5,899 nt of DNA from Bacilli bacterium (GTDB lineage: Bacteria; Bacillota_I; Bacilli_A; ML615J-28; CAG-313). The number at the start of each line of letters is the position of its first letter. The first letter of the stretch is position 1. This document shows positions 1-4,804 of this stretch, one piece after another. A program made the translations under genes and the position numbers. The DNA lies in contig CAAGKY010000076.1 in the NCBI GenBank assembly GCA_900770645.1, positions 1-5,899 on the forward strand, read 5' to 3'. The notes beneath the pieces are model-generated. The model saw only the letters and a program-made list of their open reading frames with translations, ran no database searches and had not been told where the DNA came from.

Positions 1-660
1 AAGCTTTGTTTTCAAAAATATTACCGAAAACCCTTTACTTTGTTATTAAATAATGATAAAATAGATAAATATCCATTCCCTTCGGATTCTTCACCAGAAG
101 GTGTCCATTATAGCGATGAATGTGTTAGGTATTTATTAGCACCAGAGACTGATCCATCTTTAAAATATGGTTGTCCACCACACTATAATTCAGTTAAACA
201 AATGTTGAACTATGAGTGGAATAGTTATACTACTAATGTAAGAACAGCATCAGGCGCATTAACATTTTTTGATGAAGTATTAGTCATATATTATCAAATA
301 GATAAAACTGTAATTCCAACAGAAAAATATTCAGATGAATATGACTTTGCATTACAAGTAATACCTGAATATCTTGAAGGTGGAGATGCAGAAATTTATA
401 TTCAAGAACATATAATACCTTTGTTTCCTACTACTATGAAAAAGACATTAAGAATAAAAGCAGTAAAACAAAAAATAAAAGAAGAATTTAAAACTGAAAA
501 AGGTTATCCTAGATGGTATCAATCATCAGAATGGCCACTAGGAAAAGATGGTAAACCTGCAACTTATATTGGAAAAGGTAAAAGTGAAGGTGAATTAGGG
601 AGATGGTTATTTAGAGATGAAAGCAATGGTGAAATTATAGTAGTAGAACAATATGATTAA
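1..660 (+). CDS. Hypothetical protein, 5'-truncated by the contig edge
   Basis: The frame is open from base 1 to the TAA at 658-660 (219 residues). A TTG at 40 and later codons could serve as starts, but none has a ribosome binding site, so I treat the gene as cut by the contig edge. No family is recognised with confidence. The protein is soluble, acidic and rich in aromatic residues, with no membrane segment or signal peptide. The last 50 residues contain a P-x-W-x-Q-x-x-x-W-P pattern (YPRWYQSSEWP), then a short G/K-rich stretch, then a F-R-D-E...VVEQYD ending. This loosely recalls DUF1963/YwqG-type folds and some small immunity proteins, but the resemblance is only suggestive. The next gene starts 16 bases downstream, so the two are probably co-transcribed. 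Confidence 0.6.
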   Translation, partial: KLCFQKYYRKPFTLLLNNDKIDKYPFPSDSSPEGVHYSDECVRYLLAPETDPSLKYGCPPHYNSVKQMLNYEWNSYTTNVRTASGALTFFDEVLVIYYQIDKTVIPTEKYSDEYDFALQVIPEYLEGGDAEIYIQEHIIPLFPTTMKKTLRIKAVKQKIKEEFKTEKGYPRWYQSSEWPLGKDGKPATYIGKGKSEGELGRWLFRDESNGEIIVVEQYD

Positions 661-676
661 TACTAGGAGGCATAAA

Positions 677-1036
677 ATGTTAGTAAGTAAGAATTTTAAA
701 GATATTCTAAATGGTAAATTTGATTTTTATGAATCAATAATAGAAGAAATTAATTTTATAAATTGTTCTGATTTAGAGATTAAAGTATTTTATGCTTTTG
801 AACCTTATAAGGATAGAACTTTAAAAATAATATTTAAAGATTGTGAAGAATATAAGATTAATAATAAAGCCGTCATTGAAAATAAAAATGAATTTAATAT
901 TATATCCGTTCATCAAGAAATAGATGAAATTAAAATTACTGAAGATAAATTTCTTTTAGTTGAAATTGCTACAAACTTTGAAAAAGATTATATAAAGTTA
1001 AAATGTTCTGAAATATGGGTTGAGACTATTGAATAA
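677..1036 (+). CDS. Small acidic hypothetical protein (119 aa)
   Basis: The start is ATG 677, because a perfect AGGAGG lies at 665-670 with a 6-base spacer. An in-frame ATA at 653 would add eight residues but overlaps the previous stop and has no ribosome binding site. The 119-residue product is acidic and looks like alternating beta strands (IKVFYAF, TLKIIFKD, FNIISVHQEI, FLLVEIAT, YIKLKCSEIWVE), with no signal peptide, membrane segment or obvious catalytic motif. I do not recognise the family. Its size, acidity and place behind another small acidic gene would fit an immunity-type protein, but no toxin is visible, so that is speculation. It ends about 200 bases before the convergent transposase gene. 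Confidence 0.7.
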   Translation: MLVSKNFKDILNGKFDFYESIIEEINFINCSDLEIKVFYAFEPYKDRTLKIIFKDCEEYKINNKAVIENKNEFNIISVHQEIDEIKITEDKFLLVEIATNFEKDYIKLKCSEIWVETIE

Positions 1037-1101
1037 CGTTTGTTTAAAAAAGACTAACTATTAAAAAGCAAGTAAAATGATTATAAAATATTTATAAGTA
1101 T

Positions 1102-1133
1102 AAAAAAAGAGCGTGACAAAGGATATCACTCTC
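1102..1133 (-). terminator. Intrinsic terminator downstream of the IS110 transposase
   Basis: On the minus strand, GAG-A-GTGA (1133-1126) pairs with TCAC-G-CTC (1116-1109): seven pairs, one A/G mismatch and a 9-base loop. Seven T follow directly (1108-1102). The terminator lies about 100 bases past the transposase stop and would end its transcript. On the plus strand, the A7GA at 1102-1110 can pair with TCT7 at 1152-1160, so the block might also slow transcription arriving from the gene at 677-1036. That second role is weaker. Confidence 0.6.
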
Positions 1134-1181
1134 GAAACGATTAAATGACTGTCTTTTTTTAGAAAAAATGATAAAAACTTA

Positions 1182-1223
1182 AATATTATTTATATAATAT
1201 AACTGCTAATATTATTTATATAA
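1182..1223. repeat. Imperfect tandem repeat, 16-bp identical core, 26-bp period
   Basis: AATATTATTTATATAA occurs exactly at 1182-1197 and again at 1208-1223, an offset of 26 bases. The repeat lies just past the 3' end of the IS110 transposase gene, in a fully A/T stretch. It may mark the right end of the element or be slippage in AT-rich DNA. Confidence 0.6.
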
Positions 1224-1233
1224 GATGTAATTA

Positions 1234-2403
1234 CTAAATTAGATTTTGATTAAATGGTATTTTGTCTTTTTCAATTTTATAAATAATACGAATAAGTTTT
1301 TTAGCAACGTGGGTTAACGCTACTCTATGTGGTTTACCTTCGTTGCGTTTTTTATTATAATAATCGTATAATCTAGGATTATGAACTAATAATGTTTCTG
1401 CACAATTCATAATTGTATATCTTAAGTATGGTGAGCCACGCTTAACCATTTTCCCAAAAGTTTTTGAATTACCCGACTGATAAACAGCTGGTTCAAGTCC
1501 TGCGAATGACAACATTTTATCAGGAGAATCAAATAGTGAGAAATCACCATATTCAGATATTATAGATGCTGCGCTTATTACTCCTATACCTTTGATGGTC
1601 GGTGTATAGAATTCATGTAATTTCATAATAGAATTTATTTTAGAATCCACTTTGTTTATTTCATCATTATAAAATACGATCATATTTAAAATAGATTGTA
1701 GTTGAAATTCTAAAATATCATTTGACTTTCCAATAGATTTTTTGGCACAATCTTGTAATTTTACTAATTTCACATAGGAATATCGCCCACTCGATACTTT
1801 AAAGATGTCTTCATAAAGAGCTTTAATTTCCACATTAGCAATATTATTAGGAGATTTATATTTTGATAAAAGATACATTGGTGTAAGACCATAACTATCT
1901 GAAAAGAAACTAAAAAACTCAGGAAATATTAAGTCCATAATATTTTTAAGTCTTACTTTATATTTTGTTCTTTCTTTTACCATCGAAAATCTTAGTCTTG
2001 TAAGTGACTTTAAAGCTAAAATGTGATATGATTTAAGAGAATAGGTCTTGTAATCATAGGTTAGTAGCATTTTAGATATTAAGTGTGCATCTAATTTATC
2101 AGTTTTAGTTTTTCTTAATGAAGTGACTTGGCGGAAACGTTCACTAAGAACTGGGTTAAATTCCATAAAACTGAAATTATTGTCATATAGAAATATTTTT
2201 AAATTATTTCCATAATGACCTGTAGCCTCAAGACCTATTCTTATTTCTTGAGTCTGATCTAATGATTTTAGTACCGTTAATAATTCATTAAATCCTTGAT
2301 GATTATTAGCAAAGGAAAATGAATTTTTAATTACTTCACCTGTTTCTGTAGCAATGAAACAGTCATGTTTGTATTTGGAAATGTCTATTCCAACTAAATA
2401 CAC
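1234..2403 (-). CDS. IS110-family transposase/recombinase (DEDD type)
   Basis: This is a 389-residue RNA-guided DNA recombinase of the IS110 family, acting on circular and target DNA as a tetramer in studied relatives. The N-terminal RuvC-like DEDD domain shows D7 (LVGIDISKYKHD), E59 (GLEATGHYG) and D102/D105 (KTKTDKLDA). A helical middle (about 130-260) follows. The C-terminal Transposase_20 domain (about 266-350) has IKGIGVISAASIISEYGD, FAGLEP and QSGNSKTFG...KRGSPYLR; S310 in QSG is the likely catalytic serine. The GTG at 2403-2401 is chosen because AGGAGG (minus strand, 2416-2411) sits 7 bases upstream and the product then begins directly with the conserved MYLVGIDISK. A longer ATG start at 2481 would add 26 unrelated residues and run through the structured leader. 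The gene is intact, with no frameshift, and ends in TAG. Confidence 0.95.
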   Translation of the reverse strand: MYLVGIDISKYKHDCFIATETGEVIKNSFSFANNHQGFNELLTVLKSLDQTQEIRIGLEATGHYGNNLKIFLYDNNFSFMEFNPVLSERFRQVTSLRKTKTDKLDAHLISKMLLTYDYKTYSLKSYHILALKSLTRLRFSMVKERTKYKVRLKNIMDLIFPEFFSFFSDSYGLTPMYLLSKYKSPNNIANVEIKALYEDIFKVSSGRYSYVKLVKLQDCAKKSIGKSNDILEFQLQSILNMIVFYNDEINKVDSKINSIMKLHEFYTPTIKGIGVISAASIISEYGDFSLFDSPDKMLSFAGLEPAVYQSGNSKTFGKMVKRGSPYLRYTIMNCAETLLVHNPRLYDYYNKKRNEGKPHRVALTHVAKKLIRIIYKIEKDKIPFNQNLI

Positions 2404-2580
2404 AAAAGCACCTCCTAAGGATAATTTTTTAGTACTGGGTAAGCCCACGGTTTCTATTTTGTATTCTTGCCGATAAAACATCTATGTGTTAACTAACTGA
2501 TTGACATTTAAAATAAAAACTGTGGTAAGAGTCTTTTTCAACAGTCGAGCTGTAACTTATAAGTAACAAATCCATAGTAC
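2404..2580 (-). ncRNA. Candidate IS110 bridge RNA in the transposase leader
   Basis: IS110 elements encode a bridge RNA, next to the recombinase gene, whose two loops pair with donor and target DNA. Here the minus-strand leader between a TGGTATAAT box and the transposase start has matching structure. CCACAGTTTTTATTTT (2525-2510) pairs with AAAATAGAAACCGTGG (2460-2445): 15 of 16 positions, including one G-U and one A/C mismatch. The stem closes a 49-base loop (2509-2461), as expected of a guide-bearing loop. A 5' part has smaller hairpins: ACAG/CTGT around CTCGA (about 2553-2541) and the 18-base imperfect palindrome at 2568-2551. GTACT (2580-2576) can pair with AGTAC (2436-2432) to close the whole region. 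The structure is read by eye; the RNA identity is inferred from position and family. Both boundaries are estimates. Confidence 0.5.
2411..2416 (-). promoter_or_regulatory. Ribosome binding site that decides the transposase start
   Basis: AGGAGG on the minus strand lies 7 bases before the GTG at 2403-2401. It overlaps a CCTTAGG palindrome. The longer in-frame ATG at 2481 has no comparable site, so the GTG is preferred. Confidence 0.85.
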
Positions 2581-2586
2581 AAGTAA

Positions 2587-2595
2587 ATTATACCA
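2587..2595 (-). promoter_or_regulatory. Extended -10 promoter for the IS110 leader RNA/transposase
   Basis: On the minus strand TGG-TATAAT (2595-2587) is a perfect -10 box with the extended TG motif. No good -35 hexamer lies 16-18 bases upstream. This fits either an extended -10 promoter or the known IS110 arrangement in which the -35 comes from the other end of the element after circularisation. The start point would be near 2580. Confidence 0.45.
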
Positions 2596-2614
2596 TAATA
2601 TATAAATATAATAA

Positions 2615-2642
2615 TTGATCTACTATGATATACGTATATTAT
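2615..2642 (+). promoter_or_regulatory. Candidate promoter for the 2649-2937 RNA
   Basis: TTGATC (2615-2620, four of six to consensus) and TATTAT (2637-2642, five of six) are separated by 16 bases. A transcript would start near 2649, just before the first hairpin of the noncoding region. The surrounding DNA is very AT-rich, so chance matches are likely. The promoter diverges from the IS leader promoter at 2587-2595. Confidence 0.35.
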
Positions 2643-2648
2643 ACAAGA

Positions 2649-2937
2649 CTTATAGTCCCACACACCTATATAAAAGATAGATATCGTAGCAGTTAGGCAT
2701 GTGAGGAGTATGTAACTTACATACCAAAAATAGAGGAAAACACTATAAAAATAGGTCATTTTAGGCATAAATGCAAGTATTCTACCTTTATAATCACAGA
2801 AGATGGTTATAGACATAGGGTATGGAAAGACAGTGTAAAGGTCATAATTAGTCTTAACCTCAGTGCGTCGAACATAAAAACTTTATAAAAATAAACTAAG
2901 TAAGAAGAGATATTTGGAGAGTCTCTTCTTATTTTTT
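2649..2937 (+). ncRNA. Candidate structured noncoding RNA of unknown class
   Basis: No credible protein gene covers this stretch, yet it ends in a strong plus-strand terminator with no coding gene to serve. TCCCACACACCTA (2656-2668) pairs with TAGGCATGTGAGGA (2694-2707) through 11 Watson-Crick pairs, with a 2x2 internal loop and a bulged A. A second hairpin, GTATGT-AACTT-ACATAC (2708-2724), directly abuts it and could stack on it. Further weak pairings exist: ACACT/AGTGT and GAGG/CCTC across 2733-2860, and AGGT/ACCT across about 2753-2787. The text lacks hallmarks of tmRNA, RNase P RNA, SRP RNA, tRNA or the riboswitches I know. It could instead be a decayed gene remnant or an untranslated tail separated from its gene by the IS. 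A role with the downstream protease-repressor block is possible but unproven. Confidence 0.4.
2901..2937 (+). terminator. Strong intrinsic terminator
   Basis: TAAGAAGAGA (2901-2910) and TCTCTTCTTA (2922-2931) form a perfect 10-bp stem around an 11-base loop, followed at once by six T (2932-2937). The T-tract orientation makes this a plus-strand terminator. It insulates the protease-repressor promoter at about 2960 from upstream transcription. Since no plus-strand coding gene lies between the IS and this site, it most likely ends a noncoding transcript, or one that the IS has interrupted. Confidence 0.9.
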
Positions 2938-2959
2938 AATGGAATAACATTTTTGTTTA

Positions 2960-2968
2960 TGATATAAT
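2960..2968 (+). promoter_or_regulatory. Extended -10 promoter of the protease-repressor pair
   Basis: TGA-TATAAT is a perfect -10 box with the extended TG motif, 33 bases before the ATG at 3002. The -35 region (about 2940-2945, TGGAAT) is poor. TGTATAA-AATA-TTA follows at 2972-2985, resembling the left part of the palindrome at the second promoter (3710-3727), so the same repressor may bind here. Confidence 0.6.
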
Positions 2969-3001
2969 GGCTGTATAAAATATTAAATGAAGGAAGCAAT
3001 A

Positions 3002-3472
3002 ATGATAGATATAAAATACAAATTAATAAAATTATCAGAAGAAGTAGCAGACTACTTAGGTATTGATTTAATACCAATAGAGTATGAATATTTAGAAATA
3101 GATGATAGTAGATTAATACTAAAACCTATTCCTAAAATTGTAATAAGTATTAAATATGAAGATAACTTTACTGAATCCGCTAAATGCATTACTCATGAAA
3201 TGAGGCACATATTTCAAATATACTACGTTAATCTAATGAATGATAAACTTGCTAGAATATGGAAAGAAGAACTAGCACAAGCTAAATCTTCGGCTAATAT
3301 CAACGTAAATTCAAATGAATATAATGATTATTCATTGCAAGCAATTGAACTTGACGCTTTTGCTTTTAGTCAGTTTTATTTAAGAAGATATAATATATTT
3401 TTCAAGTATGAAGATAAAAAGTTTCAAAGAATCGTGGAAGAATATATTAAAAAGTATTTATATGAAAATTAA
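3002..3472 (+). CDS. Small HExxH zinc metalloprotease, ImmA/IrrE-like
   Basis: A 156-residue soluble protein with a zinc-protease signature: H65-E66-M-R-H69 in a helix (ITHEMRHIFQ), and a downstream helix with A-I-E116-L-D118-A-F-A-F that would supply the third metal ligand. This is the layout of ImmA/IrrE-type and related minimal gluzincins. ATG 3002 is chosen because AAGGAAG (2990-2996) lies 5 bases before it; an in-frame ATG at 2987 lies too close to the promoter and has no site. The stop overlaps the start of an Xre repressor gene by 11 bases, so the two are translated together. In ImmA/ImmR systems the protease cleaves the neighbouring repressor; the same is inferred here. I am sure of the metalloprotease motif but not of the exact family or substrate. 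Confidence 0.75.
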   Translation: MIDIKYKLIKLSEEVADYLGIDLIPIEYEYLEIDDSRLILKPIPKIVISIKYEDNFTESAKCITHEMRHIFQIYYVNLMNDKLARIWKEELAQAKSSANINVNSNEYNDYSLQAIELDAFAFSQFYLRRYNIFFKYEDKKFQRIVEEYIKKYLYEN

Positions 3473-3659
3473 TTTTAGCACTAATTTAGAAAAAATTAGA
3501 AAAAGTAAAAAAATTAGTCAAGAAGAATTAGCTGAGTTAATAGGAGTTAGCAGACAAACTATATATAAATGGGAAGCTGATATATGTTTACCTAATTTAA
3601 ATAAAATAGAAAAATTATTAGAAGTGTTAAATGTTTCTATCGAAAAACTGTTATTATGA
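3462..3659 (+). CDS. Xre/Cro-type HTH repressor (65 aa)
   Basis: This is almost a bare HTH_3 DNA-binding domain. Residues 8-62 read NLEKIRKSKKISQEELAELI through GVSRQTIYKWE to LLEVLNVSIEKLL, with the recognition helix around SRQTIYKWE. There is no C-terminal effector or oligomerisation domain. ATG 3462 overlaps the end of the protease gene, and no good ribosome binding site is close (GGAAG is 21 bases away), so translation is probably coupled to the upstream gene. A longer in-frame start at 3408 would only duplicate protease coding sequence in another frame. A 7-bp-arm palindrome lies at the start point of the next operon (3710-3727) and a degenerate version follows the upstream promoter, so it probably represses both. 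Cleavage by the partner protease would relieve that. Confidence 0.85.
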   Translation: MKINFSTNLEKIRKSKKISQEELAELIGVSRQTIYKWEADICLPNLNKIEKLLEVLNVSIEKLLL

Positions 3660-3695
3660 AATTTATGTATTTATATTTTAAAAAAATACAAAATA

Positions 3696-3710
3696 TGGTA
3701 TAATTATAAT
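3696..3710 (+). promoter_or_regulatory. Promoter of the peptide-DprA-PRTase operon
   Basis: TGG-TATAAT (3696-3704) is a perfect extended -10. A second TATAAT (3705-3710) follows immediately, giving two -10 boxes in tandem. No good -35 is present. An AT-only inverted repeat, TGTATTT/AAATACA (3666-3672 and 3684-3690), occupies the -35 region. The start point would fall inside the palindrome at 3710-3727. Confidence 0.65.
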
Positions 3711-3727
3711 GCATAAGACATTATGCA
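3710..3727. promoter_or_regulatory. Palindromic operator at the operon start point
   Basis: TGCATAA-GACA-TTATGCA is a perfect inverted repeat with 7-bp arms and a 4-base spacer. It overlaps the expected transcription start. Its size and place suit a dimeric Xre repressor, and one is encoded 51 bases upstream. Binding by that protein is inferred, not shown. Confidence 0.55.
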
Positions 3728-3733
3728 ATGTTA

Positions 3734-3743
3734 AAAGGAGGTG
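3734..3743 (+). promoter_or_regulatory. Near-ideal ribosome binding site
   Basis: AAAGGAGGTG matches the full anti-Shine-Dalgarno tail of 16S rRNA over ten bases and lies 6 bases before ATG 3750 (8 bases from the AGGAGG core). It fixes ATG 3750 rather than the in-frame GTG at 3741, which lies inside the site. It predicts very strong translation of the small peptide. Confidence 0.85.
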
Positions 3744-3749
3744 GTTCAT

Positions 3750-3932
3750 ATGAAACTTTTAGTTAAAAAAATAACTGAAGCTTTAATGCTGATGAGCATA
3801 GGAGAATTCTCTTATATGAATAGTTTGGCTCCCGGTCTGGATTATGTTCCGCAGGCACCTTCTTTTTGCTTTGAAAAATATTATATACTTAAGAAAGGAG
3901 TTATTTTATGCAAGCACGAAAAAATAGAATAA
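3750..3932 (+). CDS. Small peptide of unknown function (60 aa), first gene of the DprA-PRTase operon
   Basis: No known family is recognised. The peptide starts MKLLVKKITEALMLMSIGEF, a basic then amphipathic or hydrophobic helix. A Pro-containing middle (SLAPGLDYVPQAPSF), two cysteines (C43, C56) and a charged tail follow. Coding support comes from the exceptional ribosome binding site and from its position right after a promoter and operator. Its last 25 bases overlap the DprA-like gene in another frame, so it may also act as a leader coupling translation. Codon use differs from its neighbours: CCC, CTG, CCG, CAG and AGC appear in a background dominated by A/T-ending codons, suggesting a different origin or selection on the RNA. 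The N-terminus and P-x-x-P faintly recall AgrD-type peptides, but no thiolactone site or AgrB is present, so I do not call it that. Confidence 0.6.
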   Translation: MKLLVKKITEALMLMSIGEFSYMNSLAPGLDYVPQAPSFCFEKYYILKKGVILCKHEKIE

Positions 3933-4789
3933 TTAATTATTTTATAATATTGCAATTGGTAAAATCTAATAGATCAAAAGCTAGAAATATATTTCTTAAG
4001 TATTATGATTATATTGATGAATCTTTCGAAAAGTGTTCTTTAATTTTGTCGAGAGACATAAAAGATTTATACGAGAACGTTAATGAAAAAATAATTGAAA
4101 ATGCAAATAGTGTTTTTGATGAAAATATTAATGGTAAAATTATGTATTTTAAAGATAACGATTTTCCACATCAAGTGTTTATGGTAGATGAATGTCCTAT
4201 TGTATTATTTTATAACGGAAATAGAGAGTTGTTAAATGAGAAAAGTATTAGTGTTGTTGGTACTAGACATCCAAGTGAAACTGGTGCTAGAAATGCTCAA
4301 AGGATTGCAAATTACTTGGCATATAATAATATAACAATTGTTTCGGGTTTAGCAGAAGGTGTAGACTATATTACACATGATGAGGTGGCAAAAAAAGGAT
4401 ATAAAAAATTAATAGCAGTCATTGGAACTCCATTACGAAAGTATTATCCTAAAAAAAATATTGAGTTACAAGACTATATTAGAGAGCGAGGATTGTTAAT
4501 TTCAGAATATGCTTTTTTTGAAAATACATTAAGATGGAATTTTTTAAGAAGAAATTATGTGATGAGTGCTATTTCTAGTGCTACAATTGTAATTGAAGCT
4601 AGTGATACAAGTGGAACAATAAGTCAAGCAAGAAGTACTTTGAAAAATAAAAGGCCGATATTTGTGCCAAATAATGTATTTAATGACCCAAATAATTCGT
4701 GGCCCCTAAAATTCAAAACCGAATTTGAACATATTTATAAATTTGAATCATATATGCAATTGGAAGAATTAATAAGAAAATATTTTTAG
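3908..4789 (+). CDS. DprA/SMF-like SLOG-domain protein
   Basis: This 293-residue protein belongs to the DNA-processing protein A family, whose classical members bind single-stranded DNA and load RecA during transformation. Residues 1-75 are helical with no clear match. Residues 80-118 fit the DprA lead-in (DFPHQVF, PIVLFYNGNRELL). The Rossmann core shows SVVGTRHPSETG (115-126), VSGLAEGVDYITH (145-157), AVIGTPL...YYPKKN (170-184), ISEY (198-201), RRNYVMSAISSATIVIEASDTSGT (214-237) and RPIFVP (249-254). The C-terminal winged helix of many DprA proteins is absent; the chain ends about 40 residues after the core. AGAAAGGAG (3892-3900) precedes ATG 3908 by 7 bases. The gene overlaps the small peptide gene, and the PRTase gene starts 15 bases after its stop. 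With no competence genes around it, an accessory, possibly defensive, role is inferred rather than housekeeping DprA. Confidence 0.9.
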   Translation: MQARKNRIINYFIILQLVKSNRSKARNIFLKYYDYIDESFEKCSLILSRDIKDLYENVNEKIIENANSVFDENINGKIMYFKDNDFPHQVFMVDECPIVLFYNGNRELLNEKSISVVGTRHPSETGARNAQRIANYLAYNNITIVSGLAEGVDYITHDEVAKKGYKKLIAVIGTPLRKYYPKKNIELQDYIRERGLLISEYAFFENTLRWNFLRRNYVMSAISSATIVIEASDTSGTISQARSTLKNKRPIFVPNNVFNDPNNSWPLKFKTEFEHIYKFESYMQLEELIRKYF

Positions 4790-4804
4790 TATTAGAGGAA
4801 AGGT

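Larger units (their letters stand above)
1102..2600 (-). mobile_element. IS110-family insertion sequence (ends approximate)
   Basis: The element is defined by its transposase gene (1234-2403), the structured leader upstream of it, and a terminator downstream. At about 1.4-1.5 kb it fits the usual size for the family. IS110 elements normally lack long terminal inverted repeats and target duplications, so the ends cannot be read directly. The coordinates given run from the terminator T-tract to just beyond the candidate -10 box of the leader promoter. The long noncoding stretch upstream of the gene fits the IS110 group, whose guide RNA precedes the recombinase, better than the IS1111 group, where it follows. 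The orientation opposes both flanking gene blocks. Confidence 0.7.

Noticed and set aside
1..6. AAGCTT (HindIII site) at the first base as evidence of a cloning junction
   Set aside because: A six-base match in AT-rich DNA is easily chance, and no vector sequence accompanies it.
2501..2530. TTGACA at 2501-2506 on the plus strand as the -35 of an outward promoter from the IS
   Set aside because: No acceptable -10 hexamer lies 16-18 bases downstream, and the site falls in the loop and arm of the leader RNA structure.
1042..2542. Near-matching inverted sequences GTTTAAAAAAGACT (1042-1055) and GTTGAAAAAGACT (minus strand, 2542-2530) as terminal inverted repeats of the IS
   Set aside because: Short, A-rich and gapped; IS110 elements usually lack terminal inverted repeats; one copy would fall inside the candidate bridge RNA.
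2538..2816. Minus-strand open frame of 92 codons, Tyr/Ile-rich and apparently hydrophobic
   Set aside because: No ribosome binding site, composition typical of translated AT-rich noncoding DNA, and it runs into the IS110 leader and across the plus-strand hairpins.
2649..2937. RNase P RNA, tmRNA, SRP RNA or a known riboswitch
   Set aside because: Short echoes such as GAGGAAA occur, but the conserved core blocks of these RNAs are absent.
2883..3077. Minus-strand open frame of 64 codons
   Set aside because: Antisense to the terminator and the start of the metalloprotease gene; no ribosome binding site; Leu-rich only because of A-rich coding on the other strand.
3666..3690. TGTATTT/AAATACA inverted repeat after the Xre gene as a terminator
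   Set aside because: A/T-dominated stem with no T-tract after it; it lies in the -35 region of the next promoter and could at most be an extra operator.
3750..3932. AgrD-like cyclic peptide precursor
   Set aside because: The MKLLVKK start and P-x-x-P are suggestive, but there is no convincing thiolactone cysteine before the P-x-x-P and no AgrB protease nearby.
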